DNA from: CAYONM01 sp964405325
Lineage (GTDB): Bacteria > Planctomycetota > UBA11346
DNA length: 64,000 bases
Direction: 5' to 3'
NCBI GenBank assembly: GCA_964405325.1
Contig: CAYONM010000001.1
Location: 6,937 to 70,936 of the forward strand
The position numbers and the translations under genes were made by a program. How positions within the stretch are numbered: position 1 is the first letter of the stretch; each line of letters opens with the position of its first letter. The notes under the pieces are model-generated. The model was not told the origin of the DNA. It saw nothing but the letters and a program-made list of their open reading frames with translations, and did no database searches. Shown piece after piece: positions 53,336 to 61,159 of the stretch.

Positions 53336-54676
53336 ATGGCCAGTCCGCACAGCAACAGCAGCGCAACCAACCAAGCCGAGAGCAGGATCGAACAGGAGGC
53401 ACTGTTCGATGTCATCCCGGAGATCGACAATCCGGCCAGTGGGCAGCATGTCGTGCCGCTCCAGAGCGTCGGGCCGGAGCGTATCGAAGTCCCGATCAGT
53501 GATCCCGAGCAGGAGGCGCTCAGGCGGCTCGTCTCCGAGCAGGGCAAAAACGCTTCCTCTGTCGCCCTGCGCGAGGCCGACGCAGGCTTGGCGGTCGAAG
53601 CAAAGGCCGAGACCGTGCCGCCGCCACCGGGTAGCCGCGTGCATACCGCCGACCCCTACGCCGACAGCAACGGCGACGGCATCACCGACACCGCTCGCGT
53701 CGGCGTGCCGGGCAACGAGGTGCCGGAGACGATCTGGCGCATGCCCAACCTGACCCCCGGTCAGCGCGAGGCCGAGACCCGCTTCGCCTCGGCCTACGAG
53801 GCCGATCCCGACGGCATGGCCAAGCAGGTCATCGCCAAGGTGGTGGGTGAGGCCGGCGAGGACAAGGCCCCGGTCTTCGAGACTGATGCCATGAAGGAGT
53901 TTTCGGCCGATTTCGGCAGCAAGAGCGAGAAACGCCTCAACAACCTGGCCCTGCACCAGACCGCCAATGCGCTCGCCAAGCGCGCTTTCAGCAGCTACCT
54001 GGGCAGCATGGCCGATGACCCCGAGCAGGCCGGGGGCACGGTGCTGATCACCGCCGGTGGAGTTGGGGCAGGCAAGAGCTACGCAATCGACAAGCTGGCC
54101 GAGAGCGATGAGACCATGCAACAGGCGGTCAGCAGCGAGGTGGCCCGCTTCGATGCCGCCGGCGAGGCCTGCAGCAGCGAGGTGCCCTGGGCCATCGAGC
54201 AGGCCAAGGCCAGCGGTTTCAAGCCGGTGGTGGTTTTCGTCGACCGTGACCCGAGCAAGGCGATGTCGGAAAAGGTTCCTGACGGAGATGGCGAAAACGG
54301 TTTTCTCCATCGCGGCATCCTGCCTCGATCCGAGATGAAGGGTCGCATGGTCGACGCCTATTCGATCGCCGACAGCTACACGGTCGGTCCTCGCAATTTC
54401 CAGGCTGTGGCCGACAACTATGCCGAGGACGAGGATGTCGGCATCATGATCGTCAACAATGATGCCAAGCAGCCGCAGTTGGTGGCGGGCATCGATCCCA
54501 GTCATCTGGCCATCGAGCCGAAGGATCTACGAGCCCAGGTGGTGGGCGCGATCCAGGACTATGGGAACCAGGAGATGATCGAGTCGGGCGTGCACACCCC
54601 GCAGCGCGTCTGGGGTGGCGATGCGCAGGGGGAGGGCGCCGGTCCTGATATTGCCGCCGACGAGGCCAGGCTATGA
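53336..54676 (+). CDS. Zeta-toxin-like P-loop kinase
   Basis: 446 residues. Walker A is ITAGGVGAGKSYAID (about 238-252). Following it, RFDAAGEACSSEVPWAIEQA and PVVVFVDRDPSKAMSEKV have the order of zeta-toxin/UDP-sugar-kinase proteins. The central part also carries ADSYTVGPRNFQAV. Upstream, residues 106-126 form an EF-hand-like DPYADSNGDGITDTARVGVPG motif. The N-terminal 100 residues are polar and low-complexity. Zeta enzymes phosphorylate UDP-N-acetylglucosamine; the substrate here is unknown, and no epsilon-type antitoxin is adjacent. The ATG has GGGGAGA upstream. Confidence 0.65.
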   Translation: MASPHSNSSATNQAESRIEQEALFDVIPEIDNPASGQHVVPLQSVGPERIEVPISDPEQEALRRLVSEQGKNASSVALREADAGLAVEAKAETVPPPPGSRVHTADPYADSNGDGITDTARVGVPGNEVPETIWRMPNLTPGQREAETRFASAYEADPDGMAKQVIAKVVGEAGEDKAPVFETDAMKEFSADFGSKSEKRLNNLALHQTANALAKRAFSSYLGSMADDPEQAGGTVLITAGGVGAGKSYAIDKLAESDETMQQAVSSEVARFDAAGEACSSEVPWAIEQAKASGFKPVVVFVDRDPSKAMSEKVPDGDGENGFLHRGILPRSEMKGRMVDAYSIADSYTVGPRNFQAVADNYAEDEDVGIMIVNNDAKQPQLVAGIDPSHLAIEPKDLRAQVVGAIQDYGNQEMIESGVHTPQRVWGGDAQGEGAGPDIAADEARL

Positions 54677-55533
54677 TCACCAACATGAACGAGCATCACA
54701 CCGACGTGACCTTCGACATCGTTCCGGGCCAGGGCATCGGGCCGCTGCGTCTCGGCGCCTCGGCCACGGCCTTGCGGCGCCTGCGTATCGCCGGGCAGCT
54801 GCCGGTCGAGGAGGGGCGCTGTCTGCACTGGCCTGGTACCGGTCTCAATGTGGTGCTCGAAGCCGCTGACGGTCACTGCCAACAGGTGACCGCCGAGACC
54901 GGGCGCGAGTGGGGTGAGCCACTGCCGCCGGAGGTGGTCTTCCGCCTCGATGGCCATGCGGTGCAGGCCATGCGTTGGAGCGAGGTGCCGGGCCTGATCG
55001 CCGGCCGAGCGCTCGATGCGGTGGGTTGCTCGATTCCCTCCCAGGGGCTGCTCTGCAGCCGCTACGAGTCGGATGACGAGTGGGTTGGCTACTGGCGTGT
55101 ACAGGCGCCGCAACCGCTCGATCTGCCGGTCGCCGCCGGTCAGCGCATCGGTTGCATCGAGCTCGGCATGTCCTGGTCTCGCCTCATGGAATTGCCCGCC
55201 TGCAACGGTATCGCCAGCTCGCGATCCGGCGCCGTCGACCTGTCGCCCCATGGCATCAGCTGCCGACTCGACGAGCACGACCGTATCGTCGCCATAAGCA
55301 TGCAGACCGGCAATCCCGCTGGCACCCCCTGTCATTTGACATGGCCGCTACGCGCGCGTCTGCAGGCCGGTGACCTGGAGCGGCTCGGTGAGCGACTGCG
55401 CACGGCGAGCCTTTCCGGCGGGGCGGTGCAGGTCACCGATGACGGTTTCACCCTGCCGGTCGATGGCTTGCGCCTGAGCAGCGGGGAGGGCGAGCTCCTG
55501 GTCGAGGTGCGAGCGGGCGAGGCGGGTGGCTGA
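54673..55533 (+). CDS. Hypothetical protein with duplicated GIGPLRLG-type module
   Basis: 286 residues, no leader. An internal duplication is visible: PGQGIGPLRLGASATAL (about 17-33) and AGQRIGCIELGMSWSRL (about 156-172), each followed by a Cys- and Trp-containing beta stretch (GRCLHWPGTGLNVVL; HGISCRLDEHDRIVA). The GIGxxxLG motif occurs in uncharacterised and immunity-type proteins, but I cannot assign a family. It overlaps the zeta-like gene by 4 bp, which suggests translational coupling and possibly a protective or regulatory role towards it. That role is inferred from position only. Confidence 0.5.
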   Translation: MITNMNEHHTDVTFDIVPGQGIGPLRLGASATALRRLRIAGQLPVEEGRCLHWPGTGLNVVLEAADGHCQQVTAETGREWGEPLPPEVVFRLDGHAVQAMRWSEVPGLIAGRALDAVGCSIPSQGLLCSRYESDDEWVGYWRVQAPQPLDLPVAAGQRIGCIELGMSWSRLMELPACNGIASSRSGAVDLSPHGISCRLDEHDRIVAISMQTGNPAGTPCHLTWPLRARLQAGDLERLGERLRTASLSGGAVQVTDDGFTLPVDGLRLSSGEGELLVEVRAGEAGG

Positions 55534-55954
55534 GGACCGGATCCGCAGGTATCGTGAAACGGATCGCCATGCGGTGATCGAGCTGTGGCGGCGCTGTGGG
55601 CTGCTGGTGCCCTGGAATGACCCTGACCGCGACATCGATCGCAAGCTGGCGGTCGATCCCGATGGTCTGCTGGTGGTCGATCGACATGGGCAGGTGGTGG
55701 CCACGGCCATGTGCGGTTACGAAGGTCACCGCGCCTGGCTCAACTATCTGGCCGTGGATCCCGATCTGCAGGGGAGCGGTCTCGGCCGCATGCTCGTTGC
55801 GCACCTCGAAGAGCGCATGCGCGCGCGCGGCTGCGCCAAGCTCCAGCTGCTGGTGCGTAGCCACAACCGCGACGCGCGAGCCTTCTACGAGCGGCTCGGC
55901 TACCGTTGCGACGATGCCGTGCCGATGGGTAAGCGCCTTGTGGTGGATGCCTGA
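55526..55954 (+). CDS. ypeA: GNAT N-acetyltransferase, YpeA type
   Basis: 142 residues from a GTG overlapping the previous stop by 8 bp. The sequence follows the E. coli YpeA family closely: ITLWERC-like VIELWRRCGLLVPWNDPDRDI, LLVVDRHGQVVATAMCGYEG, LNYLAVDPDLQGSGLGRMLV (the acetyl-CoA pyrophosphate loop Q/GxGxG), RSHNRDARAFYERLGYR and MGKRLV. Substrate unknown for the family. This is a housekeeping-type gene, so its placement in the accessory region is a little unexpected. Confidence 0.85.
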   Translation: MAEDRIRRYRETDRHAVIELWRRCGLLVPWNDPDRDIDRKLAVDPDGLLVVDRHGQVVATAMCGYEGHRAWLNYLAVDPDLQGSGLGRMLVAHLEERMRARGCAKLQLLVRSHNRDARAFYERLGYRCDDAVPMGKRLVVDA

Positions 55955-56015
55955 AACCAGACCCCTGGCCGGATGCGGTGGCGCTCTATAGTGGACGGCC
56001 CACCAGGAGAACGAC

Positions 56016-56393
56016 ATGGGCATCCTCTCGGGCCTGCTCGGCAACGCCAACGAAGCCGACATCGCCGCCGTGCAGCAATTGCTGCAGACGCAGTTCGTAC
56101 ACGACGAACAAATCGAGAAATCCTACCAGATCGTGCGCGATCTGGTGACGCTGACCAACAAGCGTATCGTCCTGATCGACAAGCAGGGGGTGACCGGGAA
56201 GAAAAAGGAGTTCGTCTCCATCCCCTACGCCAGCATCGTCAAATATGCGATCCGTACCTCTGGCCATTTCGATATCGATGCCGAGCTGCGCATCTGGCTC
56301 AAGGGCATCGAGGAGCCGGTGAGCCTCGAGTTCTCCAAGGACAAGCAGGTCAGCGAAATCGTGCAGATCATCACCCACTACACCTGCGACTGA
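56016..56393 (+). CDS. Bacterial PH-domain protein
   Basis: 125 residues. It matches the bPH family of small soluble proteins: MGILSGLLGNANEADIAAVQ at the N-terminus, YQIVRDLVTLTNKRIVLIDK, GKKKEFVSIPYASIVKYAIR, and a C-terminal helix QVSEIVQIITHYTC. The length is typical (about 120-130). The role of these proteins is unknown. Its 3' end overlaps the convergent TerB-like gene by 16 bp. Confidence 0.8.
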   Translation: MGILSGLLGNANEADIAAVQQLLQTQFVHDEQIEKSYQIVRDLVTLTNKRIVLIDKQGVTGKKKEFVSIPYASIVKYAIRTSGHFDIDAELRIWLKGIEEPVSLEFSKDKQVSEIVQIITHYTCD

Positions 56394-56770
56394 TCGGGTT
56401 TTTGTGGCAGGTGTTCGCGCCAGTCGCCGGTCAGGGCGAGACAGGCCGCGACCTGCTTGAGCAGGGCACGCTCCTGGTCGTGGTAGCCATCTTCGACCAT
56501 CGCCACCTGGTATCCGGCCTGCACGATCTCGACCTTGTCGGCGTCATCGATGCGGTCGCGCAGACCATGCAGGCGGGACAGGAGGTCGGCGTCATCCTCG
56601 TTGCGCATGGCCATGGCCGAGCGCAGTTGACGCTTGGTCAGGCTTCGCCCTGAGACGGCGCTGTAGGAGGCGCAGGCGGTCTCGAGCTCCTCGTCGCTGA
56701 TCCGGCCGTCGGCGCTCAGGATGTGGCACATGACGGCCAGGGTGGCCTGATGGACTTCCAAGTCGGTCAT
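56378..56770 (-). CDS. TerB-like (DjlA N-terminal type) protein
   Basis: 130 residues, all-helical. ATLAVMCHILSADGRISDEE and IVQAGYQVAMVEDGYHDQER are the two repeated halves of a TerB/DjlA fold, each with an acidic Asp-Gly loop (ADGRIS, EDGYHD) that binds metal in TerB. It follows the SlyD-like gene with a 4-bp overlap. Possible envelope-stress role, not determined. Confidence 0.7.
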   Translation of the reverse strand: MTDLEVHQATLAVMCHILSADGRISDEELETACASYSAVSGRSLTKRQLRSAMAMRNEDDADLLSRLHGLRDRIDDADKVEIVQAGYQVAMVEDGYHDQERALLKQVAACLALTGDWREHLPQKPDQSQV

Positions 56771-57324
56771 CGTGGATTCCCCGCGAAACGGTGGCTGGAA
56801 TGGCCTGGCATCGGCGGCGCGTCGAGACCGGGCAGGAGGTCGGGCGCGTCGACCTCGTCGAGTAGGGCGAGCTCGCGCTCGCTGGCGGGGCGCACCGCCA
56901 ACACCTGACCCTCGAAACGGAGCTCTTCACCGGCCAGGGGATGATTGGCGCTGGCCACCACCCCATCGGGATCGATCCGGATCACCTGCCAGGTGAGCTG
57001 CCGGCCACGGCCGCTCGGGTCGTCGCCGACGAAGCGGGCGCCCGGCCGCAGTTCGCGCCGCTGAGCCTCGCTGAAGGCGGCGGGGGCGATCTTGCAGTCA
57101 AGGGCCTCCTCCCACTCACCGGCAGCCTCGGTGGCCGGCACGGTGAAGGTGAACACTTCGCCGCCGCGGCGGCCGGCCAAGCCCCGCTCGAGTCCGGGGA
57201 AGAGGCGATCGTGCCCGTGTATATAGCTCAGGGGATCGTCAGCACCGATATCGGTGACCACTCGCCCGTCTTCACCGTGGCAACGGAAAGAGATGGTCAC
57301 GTGGCTGTCCTTGGCGATCTGCAT
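56767..57324 (-). CDS. SlyD-type FKBP peptidyl-prolyl isomerase
   Basis: 185 residues. It has an FKBP core interrupted by an IF (insert-in-flap) domain: DSHVTISFRCHGEDGRVVTD, DPLSYIHGHDRLFPGLERGL, RGGEVFTFTVPATEAAGEW, and DGVVASANHPLAGEELRFEG, which is the SlyD signature (DxNHPLAG). The tail has an EVDAPDLLPG segment instead of a His-rich metal tail. AGGAGAG precedes the ATG. The longer in-frame start at 57381 is less likely. It is a cytosolic folding helper. Confidence 0.85.
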   Translation of the reverse strand: MQIAKDSHVTISFRCHGEDGRVVTDIGADDPLSYIHGHDRLFPGLERGLAGRRGGEVFTFTVPATEAAGEWEEALDCKIAPAAFSEAQRRELRPGARFVGDDPSGRGRQLTWQVIRIDPDGVVASANHPLAGEELRFEGQVLAVRPASERELALLDEVDAPDLLPGLDAPPMPGHSSHRFAGNPR

Positions 57325-57358
57325 CGGCTCTCCTCGCGCGTGTCGTGTCGTGATGCTA

Positions 57359-59722
57359 TCAGTCTCCGTTCGGGCTGTCACCGTCTGAATCCGGTGACAG
57401 CAGCCCGGAGACCAGGGCGCCGGCCTCCTCGTCGCTGTCGGCGCGGATCGAGAAGGCGGCTTCGCGACATCGGTTGTCGGCCTTGCCCTCCTCGATCGTC
57501 TGGCTGTCGAGTCCGCGCTGGACGAGATTCTCGTAGTTGAGGTCGGCCGAACGGCTGCCTCGTACGATCACGTCGTAACCGCCGTCGCCGTCGCCAGCGG
57601 CGGTGAAGGCAAGGCTGCTGCGATTGCTGCGCTGAAGTGACATGTAGGAGAGGTCTTTGTGGGCATCAGCCACCTTGCCGCTGTGGAAGGCGCCGAGCTC
57701 CTCCTGGCTGACGACGACCCCTGCGAGGCCGGCGCCGTAGTCCTGCATGTGGGCGTCGGCCAACTCGCCCAGGGCCTGTTTCTCGGCCATGGCCTCAGCG
57801 ACCGTGGGCCCCATGAGCAGGCCGATGCGCTCCTCGAGTTGTTCCTGATTGTCGGCATCGATGACCAGCGAGGCCGACTGGTGGCGGTTGCTGCCACGAC
57901 CCTCGGTGACAAAGCCGGCCTCTTTGCCGTCGGCGACCATGTGCTGCATATCGCTGTGATAGGAGAAGTTCCCCTTCACCGCCAGGCGGTAGCCACCGGT
58001 CTCCTCCGGCAATGCGGCGAAGGCCATGACGCTGTCCTTCCAGTGCTCATCCATGAGGCTCTTGGCGGCCAGCTTGGCGTTGTCCTTGGCTTGCTTGTCG
58101 GCCGCCTTTTGGGGCAGATCGCCGGCTTCGAGGATGGTGCCGACGATGGCCTTTTCGGCTGGGCCGGAGGCTGCGTCGACGGCGTAGAATGCGGCCTCGC
58201 CGTGAGCCGCCTCCTCGAGAGCCTGCTTGTCATGCGACAGGCGGCGTACCTCGCCGGCCAGGAGGGGGTCGATCCTCTCGTGCACCTCCTCCAGTGAATC
58301 GGCTGCTACCGACAGACCGGCGGCGCCCTTGTGGCCGCCGCCAGCGAGCAGCGCGCCCGATTCCACGCCCTTCTCGATCATGGCCGGGAAGTCGGTGTCG
58401 GCGCTATGGCTCGACCGCAAGGAGATCTTGTAATTGCCGCTCCCGTCTTCGCTCGGCGGATTCTCGAACACGGTCACGCCGATCAGTGATGAGTGGCTGT
58501 TCTTGAGCGGGATGCCCTTCAGTGGCCAGGTGACCTCGTGCTCCCAGCCGCCTGGGTCGTCGCTCTCGGCGATGATCCCCTGGATCTGCTCACGCGGGAC
58601 ATGCACGAAGGCCAGGGCCCGCTTCACCGTAGCGCCGCTCTCGAGTTCGACATCCTGCGTGTGCAGGGAGTCTTCGCCGGCGGTGATCACCGCCTGCTCG
58701 GTGGCCGTGCGCGGCTGGCCCTTGAGGGCGTCTTTCGCCTGTTTCGAGATGGCGCCGCCCTGGGCGACGACGTGCTCGCTCACCGGCACTTGGCCCGCGA
58801 TCTCCACCTCGGCCGCGCGATCGTGTTCGCTGAGCAGCGGGTCGGTCTCGGCGCTGGCATCGATGTAGGCCAGAGCGGCGGCCGACAGGGCATCCTTGCG
58901 GGCGCCGAAGCTGGAGTCGGTCATATAGCCGGTGGCCAGGGCTTGGAGCCCGGCCTCGGGTACGCGCACGCCCATCTTGCTGGCCAGATAGGCGACCTCG
59001 ACCGTGGCCGCGTCGGTGGTCGCGTAGACATTGAGATCGCCGAACTGGCTGTCGGGATCATGGTGGTCGACCTCGTGGTGATCGATCTTGACCACCGTAC
59101 CGCCCTGGGCCCGCATGTGCTCGTAGACCATCGGCCCGACCGCCCCGGTGCGATCGAGATGGCCGCAGTCGACGGCGATGGCCATGCAGTTGGCATGCTT
59201 GGCGTTGCTCTCGACATCCTGTGCGAGCCAGGCGCTGAAATCCTCGGCGCTGTTCTGGTCGGGGACCTGTAGGATGCTCTCGCTGCCCGGGATCATCTGC
59301 AGGTTGGGTGGCGCCCGGTGATGGTTGATCGGCACCGCCTGGAAGCTGTCGAAGGTCTGCTCATCGATCTCGCCGGCGAGGAACAGCTGCTCGGCCTTCT
59401 GGTTGAGCACTGCGGTCATGCCCATCACCGAACCGATGGCATCGCCGTCGGGCAGCTGGTGGCCATTGACCGTGATCAGGCCGCCTTTGCGGATCACCTC
59501 CTCGGTCTTGCTGGCCACCTGGTCGAGCTGCTCGAAGCCCGGCATCTCGGCGGCTGCCTCCTCGAGCCGCTCCGCCTCCGGCGTGATCTGCTCGCTGAAG
59601 GCCTCGAGACGCGCCCGATAGTTCTCGGCTTCGACCTTCGGCATTTCGCTGGCGGTGATGCCGGTCGGCACCTCGATGCCGCAGTCGTTGGCGCTGCTGG
59701 CGATGTTGCTCGGATTGCTCAT
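57359..59722 (-). CDS. DHH-family phosphoesterase with three DHHA1-like repeats
   Basis: 787 residues. Catalytic motifs: HQLPDGDAIGS (residues 88-98), VDCGH (184-188) and IDHHEVDHHDPD (213-224). A DHHA1 domain with the GGGH substrate motif (residues 461-464 in LLAGGGHKGAAGLSV) lies at 427-490. Two further copies of the same module, at about 574-639 and 712-777, share GGY-x-hhhR/K-G at the start and the helix at the end, but GGGH is replaced by RGSN and KADN. DHH/DHHA1 enzymes hydrolyse oligonucleotides, pApA or cyclic dinucleotides. GGAGG lies 9 nt before the ATG. Start and catalytic core are well supported; the substrate is unknown. Confidence 0.8.
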   Translation of the reverse strand: MSNPSNIASSANDCGIEVPTGITASEMPKVEAENYRARLEAFSEQITPEAERLEEAAAEMPGFEQLDQVASKTEEVIRKGGLITVNGHQLPDGDAIGSVMGMTAVLNQKAEQLFLAGEIDEQTFDSFQAVPINHHRAPPNLQMIPGSESILQVPDQNSAEDFSAWLAQDVESNAKHANCMAIAVDCGHLDRTGAVGPMVYEHMRAQGGTVVKIDHHEVDHHDPDSQFGDLNVYATTDAATVEVAYLASKMGVRVPEAGLQALATGYMTDSSFGARKDALSAAALAYIDASAETDPLLSEHDRAAEVEIAGQVPVSEHVVAQGGAISKQAKDALKGQPRTATEQAVITAGEDSLHTQDVELESGATVKRALAFVHVPREQIQGIIAESDDPGGWEHEVTWPLKGIPLKNSHSSLIGVTVFENPPSEDGSGNYKISLRSSHSADTDFPAMIEKGVESGALLAGGGHKGAAGLSVAADSLEEVHERIDPLLAGEVRRLSHDKQALEEAAHGEAAFYAVDAASGPAEKAIVGTILEAGDLPQKAADKQAKDNAKLAAKSLMDEHWKDSVMAFAALPEETGGYRLAVKGNFSYHSDMQHMVADGKEAGFVTEGRGSNRHQSASLVIDADNQEQLEERIGLLMGPTVAEAMAEKQALGELADAHMQDYGAGLAGVVVSQEELGAFHSGKVADAHKDLSYMSLQRSNRSSLAFTAAGDGDGGYDVIVRGSRSADLNYENLVQRGLDSQTIEEGKADNRCREAAFSIRADSDEEAGALVSGLLSPDSDGDSPNGD

Positions 59723-59828
59723 TGGCCGACCTCCGCAGTCAGTCGGCGATGATCCACGATGGCGATGCGGTGGCCAGCGGGTGATCGGCATCCACAAACG
59801 GATGCGGTGCGCCAAATGGTGATGGTGA

Positions 59829-60197
59829 TCAGCCGGGCCGGCGGTGATTCCGGTCCCTGTCTGTGCCATCGTCCAGCACCCCCAGGATGCTGAGCATGTT
59901 GAGCACCAGCAGCCAGCAGACGAAGGCCCAGGGCAGCAGCAGCAGCACGTTCACGAAGCCCGGTTGGTCGGGAGTGTTGCCGGTGAAGCCGAAGATCAGG
60001 GCCAGGGAATTGACTACCGGGATGGCGAAGCCCGTGCAACAGGCGGCGGTCCACTGCGGTATGGTCTCGTCGTTGTGATGGAGGATCAGCATGCGCAGGG
60101 CCTCGCTGAGCAGGAACAGGCTGATCATGACCAACGAGGCCAGGCAGAAAGCGGCGAAGAATTCCCAGTTGATATCCTGCAGAAACGGCAGACCCAT
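59829..60197 (-). CDS. Small multi-pass membrane protein
   Basis: 122 residues with three hydrophobic helices (about 12-36, 48-68, 84-106) and an Arg/Asp-rich tail. GGAGGAGATG lies upstream of the ATG, a good ribosome site. No family recognised; the 106-bp gap to the DHH gene has no clear feature. Confidence 0.6.
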   Translation of the reverse strand: MGLPFLQDINWEFFAAFCLASLVMISLFLLSEALRMLILHHNDETIPQWTAACCTGFAIPVVNSLALIFGFTGNTPDQPGFVNVLLLLPWAFVCWLLVLNMLSILGVLDDGTDRDRNHRRPG

Positions 60198-60321
60198 GAT
60201 CCTTCATCTCCTCCGGAACACAACGGCATGGCCAAGATCGACCGATTCCATCCACGCCTGCTGTTTCATCTGAACGCAGCCAGTCGTGTGATGCAATCGG
60301 CGGATGAGACCTGGGTCAGGT

Positions 60322-61116
60322 TCACTTCACCCAGGCGCGCAGTCGGCTGCCTTTGCCGTAGGTAATGTTGGTCGCCTCACCAGGACCGTCGTTGCTGTAG
60401 ATGTCGTCGCTGTACTTGGTGACGTTCATTGGCGCGTCGACGGCGAAGGTGAGCGGCTCGCCATGGCGATCGAGGGTGACCAGGCGCTGACGCTCATCGA
60501 CCTGCACATCACGGATCGCGATCACCTGCGTGCCGCCGTCGTAGTAGCAGGCCACCACCTTGCCCTCGATGGCGTGGCGGGTGGCCATGAATATGCGATT
60601 GAGGTCGCCGTCGCGCGGGGTCGACCAGTCGAGGGCATAGCTCGAGGCCCAGCGGAGATCGGCCTCGCTGCTGATCGCTTCGAAGCGGCGCGGCGCGGGC
60701 AGAGCGAAACCCTCCGGCATGGTGGGGCTGACGAAGATGTCGGGATCGACTGGCAAATAACGGGCCAGCAGCTCGAAGATCTGGGCAGTGATTTTGGGAT
60801 AGTCGGCCTGGGGCAGGTTGGGCAGTACCTTGAAGCGGGGCCAGATCTGCTGCCGGTCGTTGCGCCAGGTGCGCAGGATGGCGTAGATGTCTTTGAGGTT
60901 GTTCATCTCCTGGTCGAGCAGGCAGCGGATGTGATCCTGGTGCGCATAGTGCTGCCGCTCCTCCTCGCTGAACTGGTCCTCTTCGAAGACCACGGCCTCG
61001 ATGGCGACATGGTCGCTGTCGCCACAGCCGCCCGCGAGCACCAGCAGCAGGAGCGCCGCTAGGCGGGCGACGGCGCGGTGATTGGCGACAGTCTGAGAGG
61101 TCGAAGGCGGCGACAT
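60322..61116 (-). CDS. Lipoprotein of unknown function
   Basis: 264 residues. A basic leader is followed by the lipobox LLLLVLAGGCGD (Cys about residue 31). The mature part is a mixed alpha/beta domain with acidic and aromatic segments (AVVFEEDQFSEEERQHYAHQ; ITAQIFELLARYLPVDPDI; LTFAVDAPMNVTKYSDDIYS). No family recognised. The start at 61116 is chosen for AAGGAA upstream; an in-frame ATG at 61152 is possible. It follows ftsH on the same strand (43-bp gap). Confidence 0.65.
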   Translation of the reverse strand: MSPPSTSQTVANHRAVARLAALLLLVLAGGCGDSDHVAIEAVVFEEDQFSEEERQHYAHQDHIRCLLDQEMNNLKDIYAILRTWRNDRQQIWPRFKVLPNLPQADYPKITAQIFELLARYLPVDPDIFVSPTMPEGFALPAPRRFEAISSEADLRWASSYALDWSTPRDGDLNRIFMATRHAIEGKVVACYYDGGTQVIAIRDVQVDERQRLVTLDRHGEPLTFAVDAPMNVTKYSDDIYSNDGPGEATNITYGKGSRLRAWVK

Positions 61117-61159
61117 CGGATAGCGGTTCCTTGCTGGAGGGATTGTGATCATGTGCGGT

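Noticed and set aside
53336..55533. Classical epsilon-zeta toxin-antitoxin operon
   Set aside because: The gene after the zeta-like kinase is not an epsilon-type three-helix antitoxin, and zeta-like identity itself is only by motif order.
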